Notes: generated by a model not told the origin, from the letters alone. A stretch of DNA of 64,000 bases from Nocardioides solisilvae (GCF_003194625.1 NZ_QHKX01000001.1:1054001-1118000); one strand, 5' to 3'. Counted from the first letter of the stretch, positions 47,242 to 57,864 are shown. Numbers and translations: made by a program.

Positions 47242-48420
47242 ATGGCTCCCGTGAGTGCCCCAGCCCATCCCCGCCCGCCCCAGGTCACCCTCGCCGGCTG
47301 GATGATCATCGTCGGCTCCCTGCTGGTGGTGGGCACCGTCTTCGAGGCCCTCTCCGGCCTGCGCTCGCTGGAGACGCGGGAGATGGTCGACGCCTTCCTC
47401 TCCGACGCCCCGGGCGACACCCTCGGCTGGGACCAGGAGACCGTGCTCGGCTTCCTGCGCGTCGCCTCGATGGTGACCGCCGGCTGCGCCACCGCCGCGG
47501 CCGTCCTCGGCTGGCACGCGCTGCGCCGGCACCGCGGCGCCCGGGTCGGGCTCACGGTGCTGGCCTTCCCGCTCTTCTTCGCCGGGGTGGTGACGGGCGG
47601 CTTCATGTCCTCGCTGGTCGCCGCCGCGTCCCTGATGCTCTGGCTCCAGCCCGCGCGGGACTGGTTCGACGGCAAGCCGTGGACCCCGCCCGGGAGCGCC
47701 CGGTCGAGCGACCGGGACGCCCGCCCCGACGCCCGCCCCGACGCCCGCCCCGACGCGGCGGGCTTCCCGCCCGTCCAGTCGCCCGGGCCGCACCCCGGGG
47801 AGCAGCCGGGCGTCGGGCCCGGCGCGCCGGACGCCGGGCCGCGACCGGTCCAGGGGTTCGGCGACCCCGCGGCGTACCCCGGGCAGCAGCCCTGGACCCA
47901 GCAGCCGGGCCAGCCCGGTCAGCAGTCGTGGGGGCTGCCGTCGCCGGCACCCCGCGGCCGCCGGCCGGAGCGGGTGCTCGCCGCCGCGCTGATCACCTGG
48001 GTCTTCGCCGGCCTCACCGTGCTCGTGACGGCCTTGGGGCTGCTCCTGGCGGCCGCCTCGCCCGACGAGCTGATGGCCGAGGCCGAGCGGCAGCAGCCCG
48101 GGCTCTTCGAGCAGGAAGGCGTCACCGAGGAGGTCCTGCTGACGAGCACCTTCCTCCTCGGCGGCCTCGTCCTCGTCTGGGCGCTCGCCGCGGTCGTCGC
48201 CGCGGTGCTGCTGGTGCGCGGCGTGCGCTGGTCGGGCACCCTGCTGCTGGTGCTCTCGGTCGGCGCCGCGGTGACCTGCTTCCTCACCGCGCTCTCCAGC
48301 GTCGTGATGGCCCTGCCGGGCTTCGCCGCCGTCCTCGTGGCGGTCATGGTGCGGCGACCCGATGTCAGGGGGTGGCTCGCAGCTCGGCCGCAGCGAGGCG
48401 GCGTACCCCCTCGCGGATGA
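47242..48420 (+). CDS. hypothetical multi-pass membrane protein
   Basis: 392 residues. Three transmembrane helices near 18-135, then a disordered Pro/Gln/Gly/Asp linker (about 150-245) and three more helices (about 248-370). The linker holds DARP repeats and a PGQQPW-QQPGQPGQQ stretch. ATG 47242 or GTG 47251 are both possible starts. No family recognised. Its end overlaps the convergent aminotransferase by 56 bp. Confidence 0.65.
   Translation: MAPVSAPAHPRPPQVTLAGWMIIVGSLLVVGTVFEALSGLRSLETREMVDAFLSDAPGDTLGWDQETVLGFLRVASMVTAGCATAAAVLGWHALRRHRGARVGLTVLAFPLFFAGVVTGGFMSSLVAAASLMLWLQPARDWFDGKPWTPPGSARSSDRDARPDARPDARPDAAGFPPVQSPGPHPGEQPGVGPGAPDAGPRPVQGFGDPAAYPGQQPWTQQPGQPGQQSWGLPSPAPRGRRPERVLAAALITWVFAGLTVLVTALGLLLAAASPDELMAEAERQQPGLFEQEGVTEEVLLTSTFLLGGLVLVWALAAVVAAVLLVRGVRWSGTLLLVLSVGAAVTCFLTALSSVVMALPGFAAVLVAVMVRRPDVRGWLAARPQRGGVPPRG
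47716..47751. repeat. three perfect 12-bp repeats in the linker
   Basis: GACGCCCGCCCC three times in tandem, encoding DARP x3, inside the membrane-protein linker. In-frame, so copy-number change would keep the reading frame. Confidence 0.85.
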
Positions 48421-49558
48421 CGTCGGGCTGCTTGCAGAACGCCCACCGCACCAGGTGGCGCCCCTCGTCGGCGTCGTCGTAGAACGCCTGGCACGGGATC
48501 GCCACCACGCCGGCCAGCCCGGGGAGGGCCTCGCAGAAGGCCGTGGCGTCGGCCCACCCGAGGTGGGCGACGTCGGTGAGCGCGAAGTAGGTGCCCTCGG
48601 GGGTGTACGCCGTCAGGCCGGCCTCGCCGAGGCCGGTGACGAGCAGGTCGCGGCGGCGCTCGAGCGAGTCGCGCAGCTGCGCCGGCCACCCGCGCTCGGC
48701 GTCGAGCGCGTGGGCGACCGCCGGTTGCAGCGGCGCCCCGGAGGTGAAGGTGAGCCACTGCTTCGCGCCGAGCAGGGCGCCCACCAGGTCGGCGGGGCCG
48801 GTCGCCCAGCCCACCTTCCAGCCGGTGAAGGACCAGCTCTTGCCGACGCTGGAGAGGGTGAGCGTCCGCTCCCGCATGCCCGGCAGGGTCGCCAGCGGGA
48901 CGTGCTCGTGCCCGGTGAAGACGAGGTGCTCGTAGACCTCGTCGGTCACGACGACGAGGTCGTGCTCGACCGCGACCTCGGCGACCACCGCGAGCTCCTC
49001 GCGGGTCAGCACGGTGCCGGTGGGGTTGTGGGGGGTGTTGAGGAGCAGGACTTTGGTGCGGGGGCCGACCGCCGCGCGCAGCGCCGCCTCGTCGAGCCGG
49101 AAGTCGGGGGCGCGGAGGGTGACCGGACGGCGTACCCCGCCCGCCATCTGGATCATCGCGAGGTAGGAGTCGTAGTAGGGCTCGAGCACCGCCACCTCGT
49201 CGCCCGGGTCGACGAGGCCGAGCAGCGCCGCGGCGATCCCCTCCGTGGCGCCGGTGGTGACCACCACCTCCGTGTCGGGGTCGAGGTCGATCCCGTAGTG
49301 CCGCTGCTGGTGGCGGGCGACCGCCTCGCGCAGCTCGGGCACCCCGGGGCCGGGGGCGTACTGGTTGCAGCCTTCCGCAAGCGCCTGGCGCGCCGCCTCC
49401 ACCACGGAGGCGGGCCCGTCCTCGTCGGGGAACCCCTGCCCGAGGTTGAGCGCGCCGGTCAGCGTGGCCAGCGCCGACATCCGGGTGAAGATCGTGGGCG
49501 GGATGCCGTCGAGTCGCCGCGCCTGTCGCCCGGCCTGCCGTCTCGCGTCCGCAGCCAT
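48365..49558 (-). CDS. class I/II pyridoxal-phosphate aminotransferase
   Basis: 397 residues. Fold-type I features: NLGQGFPDEDGP, QYAPGPGVPELR, VVTTGATEGIAAAL, LNTPHNPTGTV, TDEVYEHLVF, SSVGKSWSFTGWKVGW with the PLP lysine at 240. Closest in feel to kynurenine/methionine or N-succinyldiaminopimelate (DapC-like) aminotransferases; the exact substrate is not determinable. Confidence 0.85.
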   Translation of the reverse strand: MAADARRQAGRQARRLDGIPPTIFTRMSALATLTGALNLGQGFPDEDGPASVVEAARQALAEGCNQYAPGPGVPELREAVARHQQRHYGIDLDPDTEVVVTTGATEGIAAALLGLVDPGDEVAVLEPYYDSYLAMIQMAGGVRRPVTLRAPDFRLDEAALRAAVGPRTKVLLLNTPHNPTGTVLTREELAVVAEVAVEHDLVVVTDEVYEHLVFTGHEHVPLATLPGMRERTLTLSSVGKSWSFTGWKVGWATGPADLVGALLGAKQWLTFTSGAPLQPAVAHALDAERGWPAQLRDSLERRRDLLVTGLGEAGLTAYTPEGTYFALTDVAHLGWADATAFCEALPGLAGVVAIPCQAFYDDADEGRHLVRWAFCKQPDVIREGVRRLAAAELRATP

Positions 49559-49599
49559 GCCTGCGAGGGTAGCCCGGCGCCAGTGGGAGGATCGGGGCC

Positions 49600-50178
49600 A
49601 TGAGCGACGCGACCCCCGCCCCCGCGACCCCCGCCCCCGCGACCTCCCCGGTGGCCGACCCCGGCCTGGCCGCCGACATCGACGCCACCTGCCGGCTGAC
49701 AGGCGAGTTCACGCTGCGGTCGGGCCAGCAGGCGACGGAGTACTTCGACAAGTACCTCTTCGAGGCCCAGCCCGCGCTCCTGGCCCGGGTGGCCGAGCAG
49801 ATGGTCGCGCTGCTGCCCGAGGGCACCGAGCTGCTCGGGGGGCTCGAGCTCGGCGGCGTCCCGATCGCCACGATGGTCAGCGCCCGCACCGGCCTGCCCG
49901 CCCTCTTCGTCCGCAAGAAGGCGAAGGAGTACGGCACCTGCAAGCTCGCCGAGGGTCCCGACGTGGCCGGCCGACGCGTCACGCTGATCGAGGACGTCAT
50001 CACCACGGGGGGCGCGGTCCGCGACGCGACGCGGGAGCTCCGGGCCGCCGGCGCGATCGTCGAGGTCGTCGTCTGCGCCATCGACCGCTCGCCCGAGGGC
50101 GAGAACCCCCTCGCAGAGGTCGGGCTCGAGGTGCGCCCCGTGCTCACCAAGGCCCAGCTGGACGCCGTGGCGGGGTGA
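49600..50178 (+). CDS. pyrE: orotate phosphoribosyltransferase
   Basis: 192 residues. PRPP-binding signature VTLIEDVITTGGAV (about 127-140), YFDKYLFEAQP, GGLELGGVPIATMVS, FVRKKAKEYGT. Makes OMP from orotate and PRPP in pyrimidine synthesis. The first about 18 residues are an Ala/Thr/Pro repeat (ATPAP) unlike other PyrE, encoded by a 15-bp repeat. Confidence 0.92.
   Translation: MSDATPAPATPAPATSPVADPGLAADIDATCRLTGEFTLRSGQQATEYFDKYLFEAQPALLARVAEQMVALLPEGTELLGGLELGGVPIATMVSARTGLPALFVRKKAKEYGTCKLAEGPDVAGRRVTLIEDVITTGGAVRDATRELRAAGAIVEVVVCAIDRSPEGENPLAEVGLEVRPVLTKAQLDAVAG
49609..49641. repeat. 15-bp repeat at the pyrE 5' end
   Basis: GCGACCCCCGCCCCC at 49609-49623 and 49624-49638, followed by a partial copy. 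Encodes ATPAP repeats. Confidence 0.75.
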
Positions 50179-50193
50179 ACCCACTAGACAGGC

Positions 50194-50207
50194 TCACTAG
50201 TTAGTGA
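50194..50207. promoter_or_regulatory. palindrome TCACTA-GT-TAGTGA before the PadR gene
   Basis: Perfect 6-bp arms with a 2-nt centre, ending 12 bp before the GTG of the PadR gene, so it overlaps the likely core promoter. Probably an autoregulatory operator. Confidence 0.55.
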
Positions 50208-50219
50208 CACGATCTAGCG

Positions 50220-50564
50220 GTGCCCACGACCTCCTGGCCCAGTGACTGGACCCGCGCCGCGCTGACGCTGTGCGTGCTCCGGGTGCTGGCCGAGGGGCCG
50301 ACGTACGGGTACGCCGTGGCCTCGCGGCTGGAGGCTGCCGGTCTCGGGGCCGTCAAGGGCGGGACCCTCTACCCGCTGCTCGGTCGGCTGGAGACCGCCG
50401 GCTGGGTCGAGGTCGAGTGGCGCGCCGGGGAGGGCGGGCCGGGGCGCAAGTACTTCGCGCTCACCGCCTCTGGCGCCGACGAGCTCGCGCGCCAGCGACA
50501 GGCCTGGACCGACTTCACCCGCATGGTGGCCGACCACCTGCACGCACCCGGAGGGGACCGATGA
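50220..50564 (+). CDS. PadR-family transcriptional regulator
   Basis: 114 residues from GTG. Winged helix: LCVLRVLAEGPTYGYAVASRLEAAGL, KGGTLYPLLGRLETAGWVEVEW, GRKYFALTASGADEL. No Shine-Dalgarno is seen; the message may be leaderless. PadR repressors typically control the adjacent membrane gene. Overlaps the next gene by ATGA. Confidence 0.88.
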   Translation: MPTTSWPSDWTRAALTLCVLRVLAEGPTYGYAVASRLEAAGLGAVKGGTLYPLLGRLETAGWVEVEWRAGEGGPGRKYFALTASGADELARQRQAWTDFTRMVADHLHAPGGDR

Positions 50565-51295
50565 CCCACGACCTGCAGCAGGACCACGAGCGCTGGCTCG
50601 ACGAGCTGACCCTCGAGCTGAGGCTGCTCGACGTCGACGGCCGCATGATCGGGGACGCCGTGGCCACGGCCCGGGAGTTCCTCGTCGACGCTGGGGTGCC
50701 GGCGCGGGAGACGTTCGGCTCCCCACGCGCGTACGCCGCCCGGCTCGGCCTCGAGCCCACTCCCGAGAAGCACGCGGCGCTGCGCCGCACGGTGACGTTC
50801 GCCGCGGTCGACGTCCTCGGCTTCCTCGCGTTCGCCTTCACCGGTGGGGCGGCCTGGCGCGGCGAGCGGTTCGAGGTCGACGCCGGTGCGCTGGTGCTGG
50901 TGGGGGTGGTGCTGGCGCTGGTCGCGGCGACGCCGCGGCTGCTGCCCACGGTGCTCCGCGCGGCGCCGTGGAAGATCGGCGCCGGCTTCGCGACGCTGCT
51001 GGCCCTCCAGGTCGGGGTGCTGCTGCTCCTCGGCGACGTCGCCCTCTTCTCGATCCCGGCGTGGCCGGTGGCGGCCGTCGGGCTCCTGGTCGTCAGCGGG
51101 TCGGTCGTGCGGGCGTGGCTCGAACGGGACGAGCTCGCCGACCCCGTGGTCGAGCCGCTCGTCAGCGGCGACGGCGGCCCGTCGCGGCCGGCCGGCGTCC
51201 GGGGGCGCGAGCACCTGCTCGTGGTGCTCCCGCAGGTCGTCAGCTTCGTGGCTGCCTGGGCGTTCGTCCTGCTCGACGTGCTGACCGGGGGCTGA
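50561..51295 (+). CDS. membrane protein partner of PadR
   Basis: 244 residues. Cytoplasmic HAAS-like head (about 1-75: LDELTLELRLLDVDGRMIGDAVATAREFLVDAG), then five or so transmembrane helices (about 82-240). This head-plus-membrane layout is usual for PadR-linked genes. Role unknown, perhaps envelope-stress related. Confidence 0.7.
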   Translation: MTHDLQQDHERWLDELTLELRLLDVDGRMIGDAVATAREFLVDAGVPARETFGSPRAYAARLGLEPTPEKHAALRRTVTFAAVDVLGFLAFAFTGGAAWRGERFEVDAGALVLVGVVLALVAATPRLLPTVLRAAPWKIGAGFATLLALQVGVLLLLGDVALFSIPAWPVAAVGLLVVSGSVVRAWLERDELADPVVEPLVSGDGGPSRPAGVRGREHLLVVLPQVVSFVAAWAFVLLDVLTGG

Positions 51296-51355
51296 CCGGG
51301 GCTGACGGGCAGCCGGACTTTCCGCGGGTCGCGGACAGGCGGATCCTCCCGTGCC

Positions 51356-51361
51356 TAGGAT
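51356..51361 (+). promoter_or_regulatory. TAGGAT -10 element before histidine kinase
   Basis: TAGGAT about 48 bp before the kinase ATG; probable -10 box. No clear -35. Confidence 0.35.
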
Positions 51362-51408
51362 CACGGCAGCGGGTGGAGAAGACGCCCGGCGACAGCGAGG
51401 TGCGTCCG

Positions 51409-53053
<1,645 letters not shown>

Positions 53054-53076
<23 letters not shown>

Positions 53077-53812
53077 TGTCGCGGTCGGGGCCGCCGTCCT
53101 GCGGGCCGATCTCGGCGCCCGGGGTGTTGACCCGCTTGTGCCGCCACCACTCCCAGGCGATCGGGATGAGCGAGAAGGCGATGATCGCGATGATCGCCTT
53201 GTCGATGTTCTCGCCGAGCGCGGGGAAGGCGGTGCCGAGGAAGTAGCCGAGCAGGGTGATGCTGACGACCCACAGCACGGCACCGACCGCGCTCCAGGTG
53301 AAGAACCGGCGGCGGTCCATCAGGGTCACGCCGGCCACCACGGTGATGTAGGTGCGGACGAACGGCACGAACCGGCCGATCACCAGCGCCTTGTTGCCGT
53401 GCTTGTCGAAGAAGGCCTGCGTCTGGTCGAAGTACTTGCGCTTGAGGATCCGGCCGTCGGGGCGGTTGTAGAGGGGTGTCCCGATCTTGCGGCCGATCTC
53501 GTAGCCGGCGACGTTGCCCAGGAAGCCCGCGAGCGCGAAGAGGCCGAGGGCGATCAGCAGCTCGAGGAAGGTCCCGCCGGGGAAGAGGTCGATCTTCTCG
53601 CCGGCGATGAAGAGGCCCATCGCGAAGAGCAGGCTGTCGCCGGGCAGGAACGGGAAGAAGAGCCCGCACTCGACGAAGATGATGGCGATGCTGAGCCAGA
53701 AGAGCTCGGCCCCGAACCGGTCGAGCAGCCAGTTGGGGTCCATCCAGTCCATCCCCAGCAGCAGGGGGTGGAGGAGCAGCTGCAGGTCCAGGAGCACGGT
53801 CACGCGCGCCAC
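53054..53812 (-). CDS. DedA-family membrane protein
   Basis: 252 residues. DedA/SNARE-associated signature: FVECGLFFPFLPGDSLLFAMG, GFLGNVAGYEIGRKIG, YFDQTQAFFDKHGNKALVIGRFVPFVRTYITVVAGV. Several GTG starts are possible near 53812. The family includes undecaprenyl-phosphate and phospholipid flippases. Hydrophilic C-terminal tail. Confidence 0.88.
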
Positions 53813-53828
53813 CCTAACCGGCTCCGCC

Positions 53829-53834
53829 TACCCT
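53829..53834 (+). promoter_or_regulatory. TACCCT leaderless -10
   Basis: TACCCT six bases before the ATG of the methyltransferase gene; the transcript would begin at or near the A of ATG. Confidence 0.4.
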
Positions 53835-53840
53835 GCCCCC

Positions 53841-54518
53841 ATGCACGACGAGGGGCGAGCGCCCTACGACCCCATGCCCCACGGGCCCGCCGAGGTGGGC
53901 GTCGGACCGTGGGCGGGGGAGTGGCCGACGGACGCCCGGTACGACCCCGAGCTGCTCGCCCACGGCGACCGGCGCAACGTCGTCGACCGCTACCGCTACT
54001 GGACGGTCGAGGCGATCGTCGCCGACCTCGACACCCGCCGCCACGACTTCCACGTGGCGATCGAGAACTGGCAGCACGACTTCAACATCGGCACGATCGT
54101 GCGGACCGCCAACGCCTTCCTCGCCGCCGAGGTGCACGTCGTCGGGCGGAAGCGCTGGAACCGCCGCGGCGCCATGGTCACCGACCGCTACCAGCACGTG
54201 CGGCACCACGAGGACGCCGCCGCGCTGGCGGCGTACCTGCACGCGCTGCCGGAGCCGGTGCGGCTCCTGGGGATCGACAACCTGCCGGGCTCGGAGCACC
54301 TGGAGACGATGACCCTCCCCCGCCGGGTCTGCTTCCTCTTCGGCCAAGAGGGGCCCGGCCTCTCCGAGGGGGCGCGGGAGGCCTGCGACGGCACCTTCTC
54401 GATCGCGCAGTTCGGCTCCACCCGGTCGATCAACGCCAGCGCCGCGGCGGCGATCGCGATGCACGGCTGGGTGGTCGCCCACGCCGACCTCGGCAGCGCC
54501 GACGCCTGGCGGGGGTGA
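53841..54518 (+). CDS. TrmH/SpoU-family RNA 2'-O-methyltransferase
   Basis: 225 residues. Knotted methyltransferase motifs: NIGTIVRTANAF (motif 1), LFGQEGPGLS (motif 2), FSIAQFGSTRSINASAAAAIAMHGW (motif 3). Transfers methyl from SAM to a tRNA or rRNA ribose. The N-terminal about 60 residues precede the catalytic core. Probably leaderless. Confidence 0.87.
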   Translation: MHDEGRAPYDPMPHGPAEVGVGPWAGEWPTDARYDPELLAHGDRRNVVDRYRYWTVEAIVADLDTRRHDFHVAIENWQHDFNIGTIVRTANAFLAAEVHVVGRKRWNRRGAMVTDRYQHVRHHEDAAALAAYLHALPEPVRLLGIDNLPGSEHLETMTLPRRVCFLFGQEGPGLSEGAREACDGTFSIAQFGSTRSINASAAAAIAMHGWVVAHADLGSADAWRG

Positions 54519-54538
54519 CGGCTGTCGGCGCCCGGCCC

Positions 54539-54544
54539 TAGCGT
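54539..54544 (+). promoter_or_regulatory. TAGCGT leaderless -10
   Basis: TAGCGT seven bases before ATG 54552, supporting that start and a leaderless transcript for the YdeI-like gene. Confidence 0.4.
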
Positions 54545-54551
54545 GGCTCCC

Positions 54552-55205
54552 ATGACCGGAACCCCCGGCGGGACCCCCGAGAAGCCGGCCCTCTTCTTCA
54601 CCGGGCCCGACGAGTTCCGCGCCTGGCTGGAGGAGCACCACGCGACGGCGACCGAGCTGTGGATGGGGCTGCGCCGCAAGGCCCTCCCCGACCACGGGCT
54701 CACGTGGGCCGAGGCCGTCCCCGAGGCGCTCTGCTTCGGCTGGATCGACTCGGTCTCCCAGCGGATCGACGACGAGACCCGCCGCCAGCGGTGGACGCCC
54801 CGGCGGCCGGGGAGCAACTGGAGCAAGGTCAACGTCGCGCACGTCGAGCGGCTGCTCGCCGAGGGCCGGATGCACCCGGCCGGCCTGGCGGCCTTCGAGG
54901 CTCGGCGCGAGGACCGCACCGGCGTCTACTCCTTCGAGGGGGGTCGCGACGACCAGCTCCCCGAGGAGCTGCACGCGAGGCTGGCGGAGCAGCCGGTGGC
55001 CGCCGCCTTCTGGGCGGGGGCGACCGCCTCCTACCGTCGCGCGGTCGTGCACTGGGTGGTCTCGGCGAAGCGCGAGCCGACCCGCGACAAGCGGCTGGCC
55101 GAGCTTCTCGACTGCTGCTCGCGGGGCGTGCTCGTGGGCTTCCAGCGGTACGGCGACGAGCCGGCGTGGGCGCGTCGGGTGCGGGCCGAACTGGGGCTGG
55201 AGTGA
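54552..55205 (+). CDS. YdeI/OmpD-associated family protein
   Basis: 217 residues. Family stretches: FFTGPDEFRAWLEEHHATATELWMGL, LTWAEAVPEALCFGWIDS, RRQRWTPRRPGSNWSKVN, then a C-terminal helical RAVVHWVVSAKREPTRDKRL. Function poorly known; linked to stress resistance in some bacteria. Confidence 0.82.
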   Translation: MTGTPGGTPEKPALFFTGPDEFRAWLEEHHATATELWMGLRRKALPDHGLTWAEAVPEALCFGWIDSVSQRIDDETRRQRWTPRRPGSNWSKVNVAHVERLLAEGRMHPAGLAAFEARREDRTGVYSFEGGRDDQLPEELHARLAEQPVAAAFWAGATASYRRAVVHWVVSAKREPTRDKRLAELLDCCSRGVLVGFQRYGDEPAWARRVRAELGLE

Positions 55206-55229
55206 GCCGGCCGAGGGGCGAGCGGCGGC

Positions 55230-55715
55230 TCAGGTGCGGGTGAGCGCGGCCTCGAGCGCCTGCAGTCCGCGGGAGGAGTGGCTCTTCACGGTGCCCTCGC
55301 TGATGCCGAGCTCGTCGGCGGCCTCCCGGACCGAGAGCCCGAGCCAGTGCCGGAGCACCACGACCCGGCGCTGCTGGAGGGGCAGCGCGTGCAGGGCGGC
55401 GACCAACTCGTCGCGCTCCTCGGGCGGCAGGCCGGCTGGCGCGGCGGGGTCGTGGCCGTCGAGACCCGGCCGTTCCCGCCGGTGCGGGCGACGGGTCTCG
55501 TCGATGTGGGCCCGCACGAGGATCCGGCGCGTGTAGGCCTCCTCCCGCCCGTCGCGGCGCACCCGGGGCCACGCGACGTAGAGCTTGACCAGCGCGGTCT
55601 GGAGCAGGTCGTCGGCCTGGTGCCAGTCGCCGCAGATCGCGTAGGCGACGCGGCGCAGGTGCGGGCCGCGCGCCGCGACGAACTCGACGTACTCCTCCTC
55701 GCGACGAGCGGTCAC
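55230..55715 (-). CDS. SigE-family ECF RNA polymerase sigma factor
   Basis: 161 residues from GTG. Region 2: FVAARGPHLRRVAYAICGDWHQADDLLQTALVKLYVAWPRV; region 4: ALPLQQRRVVVLRHWLGLSVREAADELGISEGTVKSH. Typical of the actinomycete SigE-family ECF group. It overlaps the upstream membrane-protein gene by GTGA. Confidence 0.9.
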   Translation of the reverse strand: MTARREEEYVEFVAARGPHLRRVAYAICGDWHQADDLLQTALVKLYVAWPRVRRDGREEAYTRRILVRAHIDETRRPHRRERPGLDGHDPAAPAGLPPEERDELVAALHALPLQQRRVVVLRHWLGLSVREAADELGISEGTVKSHSSRGLQALEAALTRT

Positions 55716-56608
55716 CGGAGGCCCTCCCCAGAGACGTAGGCCTCGCGGGCCTGGGTGACGAGCTGGTCGAGGGTGCGACCGTTCGGCGGCCCGCCGTCGA
55801 TCACGTCGACCTTCCCGTGCTCGACCTCGCGGAGCAGCACGAAGGTCCGCTCGCCGTCGACCTCGACGATCCCGGCGCCGGTGGGGGTGCCGGGCGGGGC
55901 GAAGCTCTCGGGCAGGCCGGGGGAGGAGACCTGCTCGACGACCTTCAGCCGTGCCTCGAGCGCGACCAGCGTGCCGCCCACGAGCACCACGGGGATGTCG
56001 GCGGAGCCCGGGGCGTGCTGCACGAACCCCTCGTCGAGACCGCCGGTCCCGACCTGGTCGTCGACCCAGGCGGCGAAGTCCGCCCAGCCGCGGGAGGGCT
56101 CTGACCACATGTCGCTGCTGTACGTGCCGCCCTCGGGGGTGGGCATCAGCGCCAGGATGAACCAGCCGCGCTCGCCCTGCACCGTGGCGTCGAGGGCGAC
56201 GGAGTCGTGCGGCAGTCCGGTCGCGTAGGGGTCGTCGATCCGCTCGTGGACGGTCGCGTCCGGGCGCAGCACCAGCTCATCGCCGACGTAGCGCCCGACC
56301 TCCCGCTCGCCCCAGCGCAGCGAGGCGGGGTCGACGGACGGCGACTCGGCCTCGGTGGGTGCCGGGTCCACGACCTCGGTGGGCGAGCCCGCCGGGTCGA
56401 CCCGTTCGCCGTCCGCGCCCAGCCGGGGTCCGCCGGAGGCCCACCCGGCGCCGAGCACCCCGACGACCGCGAGGGCGGCCGCGCCGGTGGCGAGCCGGCG
56501 TCGGAACAGGGCGCGACGCCCGGCGGCGAGCGTCGGCCCGAGCGCGGGCATGGGGGGCTCGGGCCCGAAGTCCAGGTCGAGGGTCTCGAGGGTGCGGCGC
56601 TGTTCCAT
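55712..56608 (-). CDS. membrane protein co-expressed with sigma factor (possible anti-sigma)
   Basis: 298 residues. Short cytoplasmic N-terminus (about 1-37), one transmembrane helix (about 38-58), then an extracytoplasmic domain (RWGEREVGRYVGDELVLRPDAT... GERTFVLLREVEHG). No zinc anti-sigma HxxxCxxC motif. It precedes the sigma gene and is coupled to it, so a sensing/anti-sigma role is plausible but unproven. Confidence 0.65.
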   Translation of the reverse strand: MEQRRTLETLDLDFGPEPPMPALGPTLAAGRRALFRRRLATGAAALAVVGVLGAGWASGGPRLGADGERVDPAGSPTEVVDPAPTEAESPSVDPASLRWGEREVGRYVGDELVLRPDATVHERIDDPYATGLPHDSVALDATVQGERGWFILALMPTPEGGTYSSDMWSEPSRGWADFAAWVDDQVGTGGLDEGFVQHAPGSADIPVVLVGGTLVALEARLKVVEQVSSPGLPESFAPPGTPTGAGIVEVDGERTFVLLREVEHGKVDVIDGGPPNGRTLDQLVTQAREAYVSGEGLR

Positions 56609-56774
56609 GCCTCTCCTACGCGGCCGGTCCCGGTGAGGTTGTCACACCCGGCCGCCGTCCTTGGGCGGGCTGCCCGTCGGAGCAGGGGACGACTAGGCTG
56701 GCGCCGACGTCCGCGAAGACCAGCGTGCGACCAGCGCCGGACCGCGCCCCGCACCCCACCGAGGAGCCAAGCAG

Positions 56775-57809
56775 ATGCCCATCGCCACCCCTGAGCGCTA
56801 CGCCGAGATGCTCGACGCCGCGAAGTCCCAGGGCTTCGCCTTCCCCGCCATCAACGTGTCGTCCTCGCAGACGCTGAACGCCGCCCTCAAGGGGTTCGCC
56901 GACGCCGGCTCCGACGGGATCATCCAGATCTCCACCGGCGGCGCGGAGTACCTCTCCGGCCCGTCGGTCAAGAACATGGTCACCGGCTCGGTGGCCTTCG
57001 CGGCGTACGCCGCCGAGGTGGCGAAGAACTACCCGGTCAACATCGCGCTGCACACCGACCACTGCCCCAAGGACAAGCTCGACGGCTTCGTCCGCCCGCT
57101 GCTCGACATCTCCGCCGAGCGCGTCGCCCGCGGCGAGGCGCCGCTCTTCCAGTCGCACATGTGGGACGGCTCCGCGGTCCCGCTGGAGGAGAACCTGCAG
57201 ATCGCCGAGGAGCTGCTCGCCAAGTGCGCCGCGGCGAAGATCATCCTCGAGGTCGAGATCGGCGTCGTCGGCGGCGAGGAGGACGGGGTCGCCAACGAGA
57301 TCAACGAGCAGCTGTACACGACCCCGGAGGACGCGCTGGCCACCGTGCGGGCGCTCGGGGTCGGCGAGCAGGGCCGCTACATGACGGCGCTGACCTTCGG
57401 CAACGTGCACGGCGTCTACAAGCCGGGCAACGTCAAGCTCCGCCCCGAGATCCTCAAGGCCGCCCAGGAGGCCGTGGTCTCCGAGCTGGGCCTCGAGGCC
57501 GGCTCCAAGCCGTTCGACCTGGTCTTCCACGGCGGCTCGGGCTCGACCGCCGAGGAGATCGGCGCGGCGGTCGACTACGGCGTGGTGAAGATGAACGTCG
57601 ACACCGACACCCAGTACGCGTTCTCCCGCCCGGTCGCCGCCCACATGTTCCAGCACTACGACGGCGTCCTGAAGATCGACGGCGAGGTCGGCAACAAGAA
57701 GCAGTACGACCCGCGCGCCTGGGGCAAGGCGGCGGAGGCCGGGATGGCCGAGCGGATCGTCGAGGCCTGCCAGAACCTCCGCTCCGCAGGCACCACGCTG
57801 GGCGCCTGA
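56775..57809 (+). CDS. fbaA: class II fructose-bisphosphate aldolase
   Basis: 344 residues. Zn/active site: ALHTDHCPKDK with His93, Asp95 and His96; EVEIGVVGGEEDGV; LTFGNVHGVYKPGNVKL; FHGGSGS; VVKMNVDTDTQYAF. Cleaves fructose-1,6-bisphosphate in glycolysis and works in reverse in gluconeogenesis. GAGGAGCC precedes the ATG; a TAGGCT at 56694 may be the -10. Strong hairpin downstream. Confidence 0.96.
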   Translation: MPIATPERYAEMLDAAKSQGFAFPAINVSSSQTLNAALKGFADAGSDGIIQISTGGAEYLSGPSVKNMVTGSVAFAAYAAEVAKNYPVNIALHTDHCPKDKLDGFVRPLLDISAERVARGEAPLFQSHMWDGSAVPLEENLQIAEELLAKCAAAKIILEVEIGVVGGEEDGVANEINEQLYTTPEDALATVRALGVGEQGRYMTALTFGNVHGVYKPGNVKLRPEILKAAQEAVVSELGLEAGSKPFDLVFHGGSGSTAEEIGAAVDYGVVKMNVDTDTQYAFSRPVAAHMFQHYDGVLKIDGEVGNKKQYDPRAWGKAAEAGMAERIVEACQNLRSAGTTLGA

Positions 57810-57829
57810 GCCCGCACCGCAGCACGCGC

Positions 57830-57858
57830 GACGCCCTCCGGGTCTCCCGGGGGGCGTC
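57830..57858. terminator. 13-bp hairpin after fbaA
   Basis: GACGCCCTCCGGG-TCT-CCCGGGGGGCGTC: 13-bp stem with one U-G wobble, between fbaA and the convergent propeller gene. Likely a bidirectional terminator. Confidence 0.75.
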
Positions 57859-57864
57859 AGCGCG

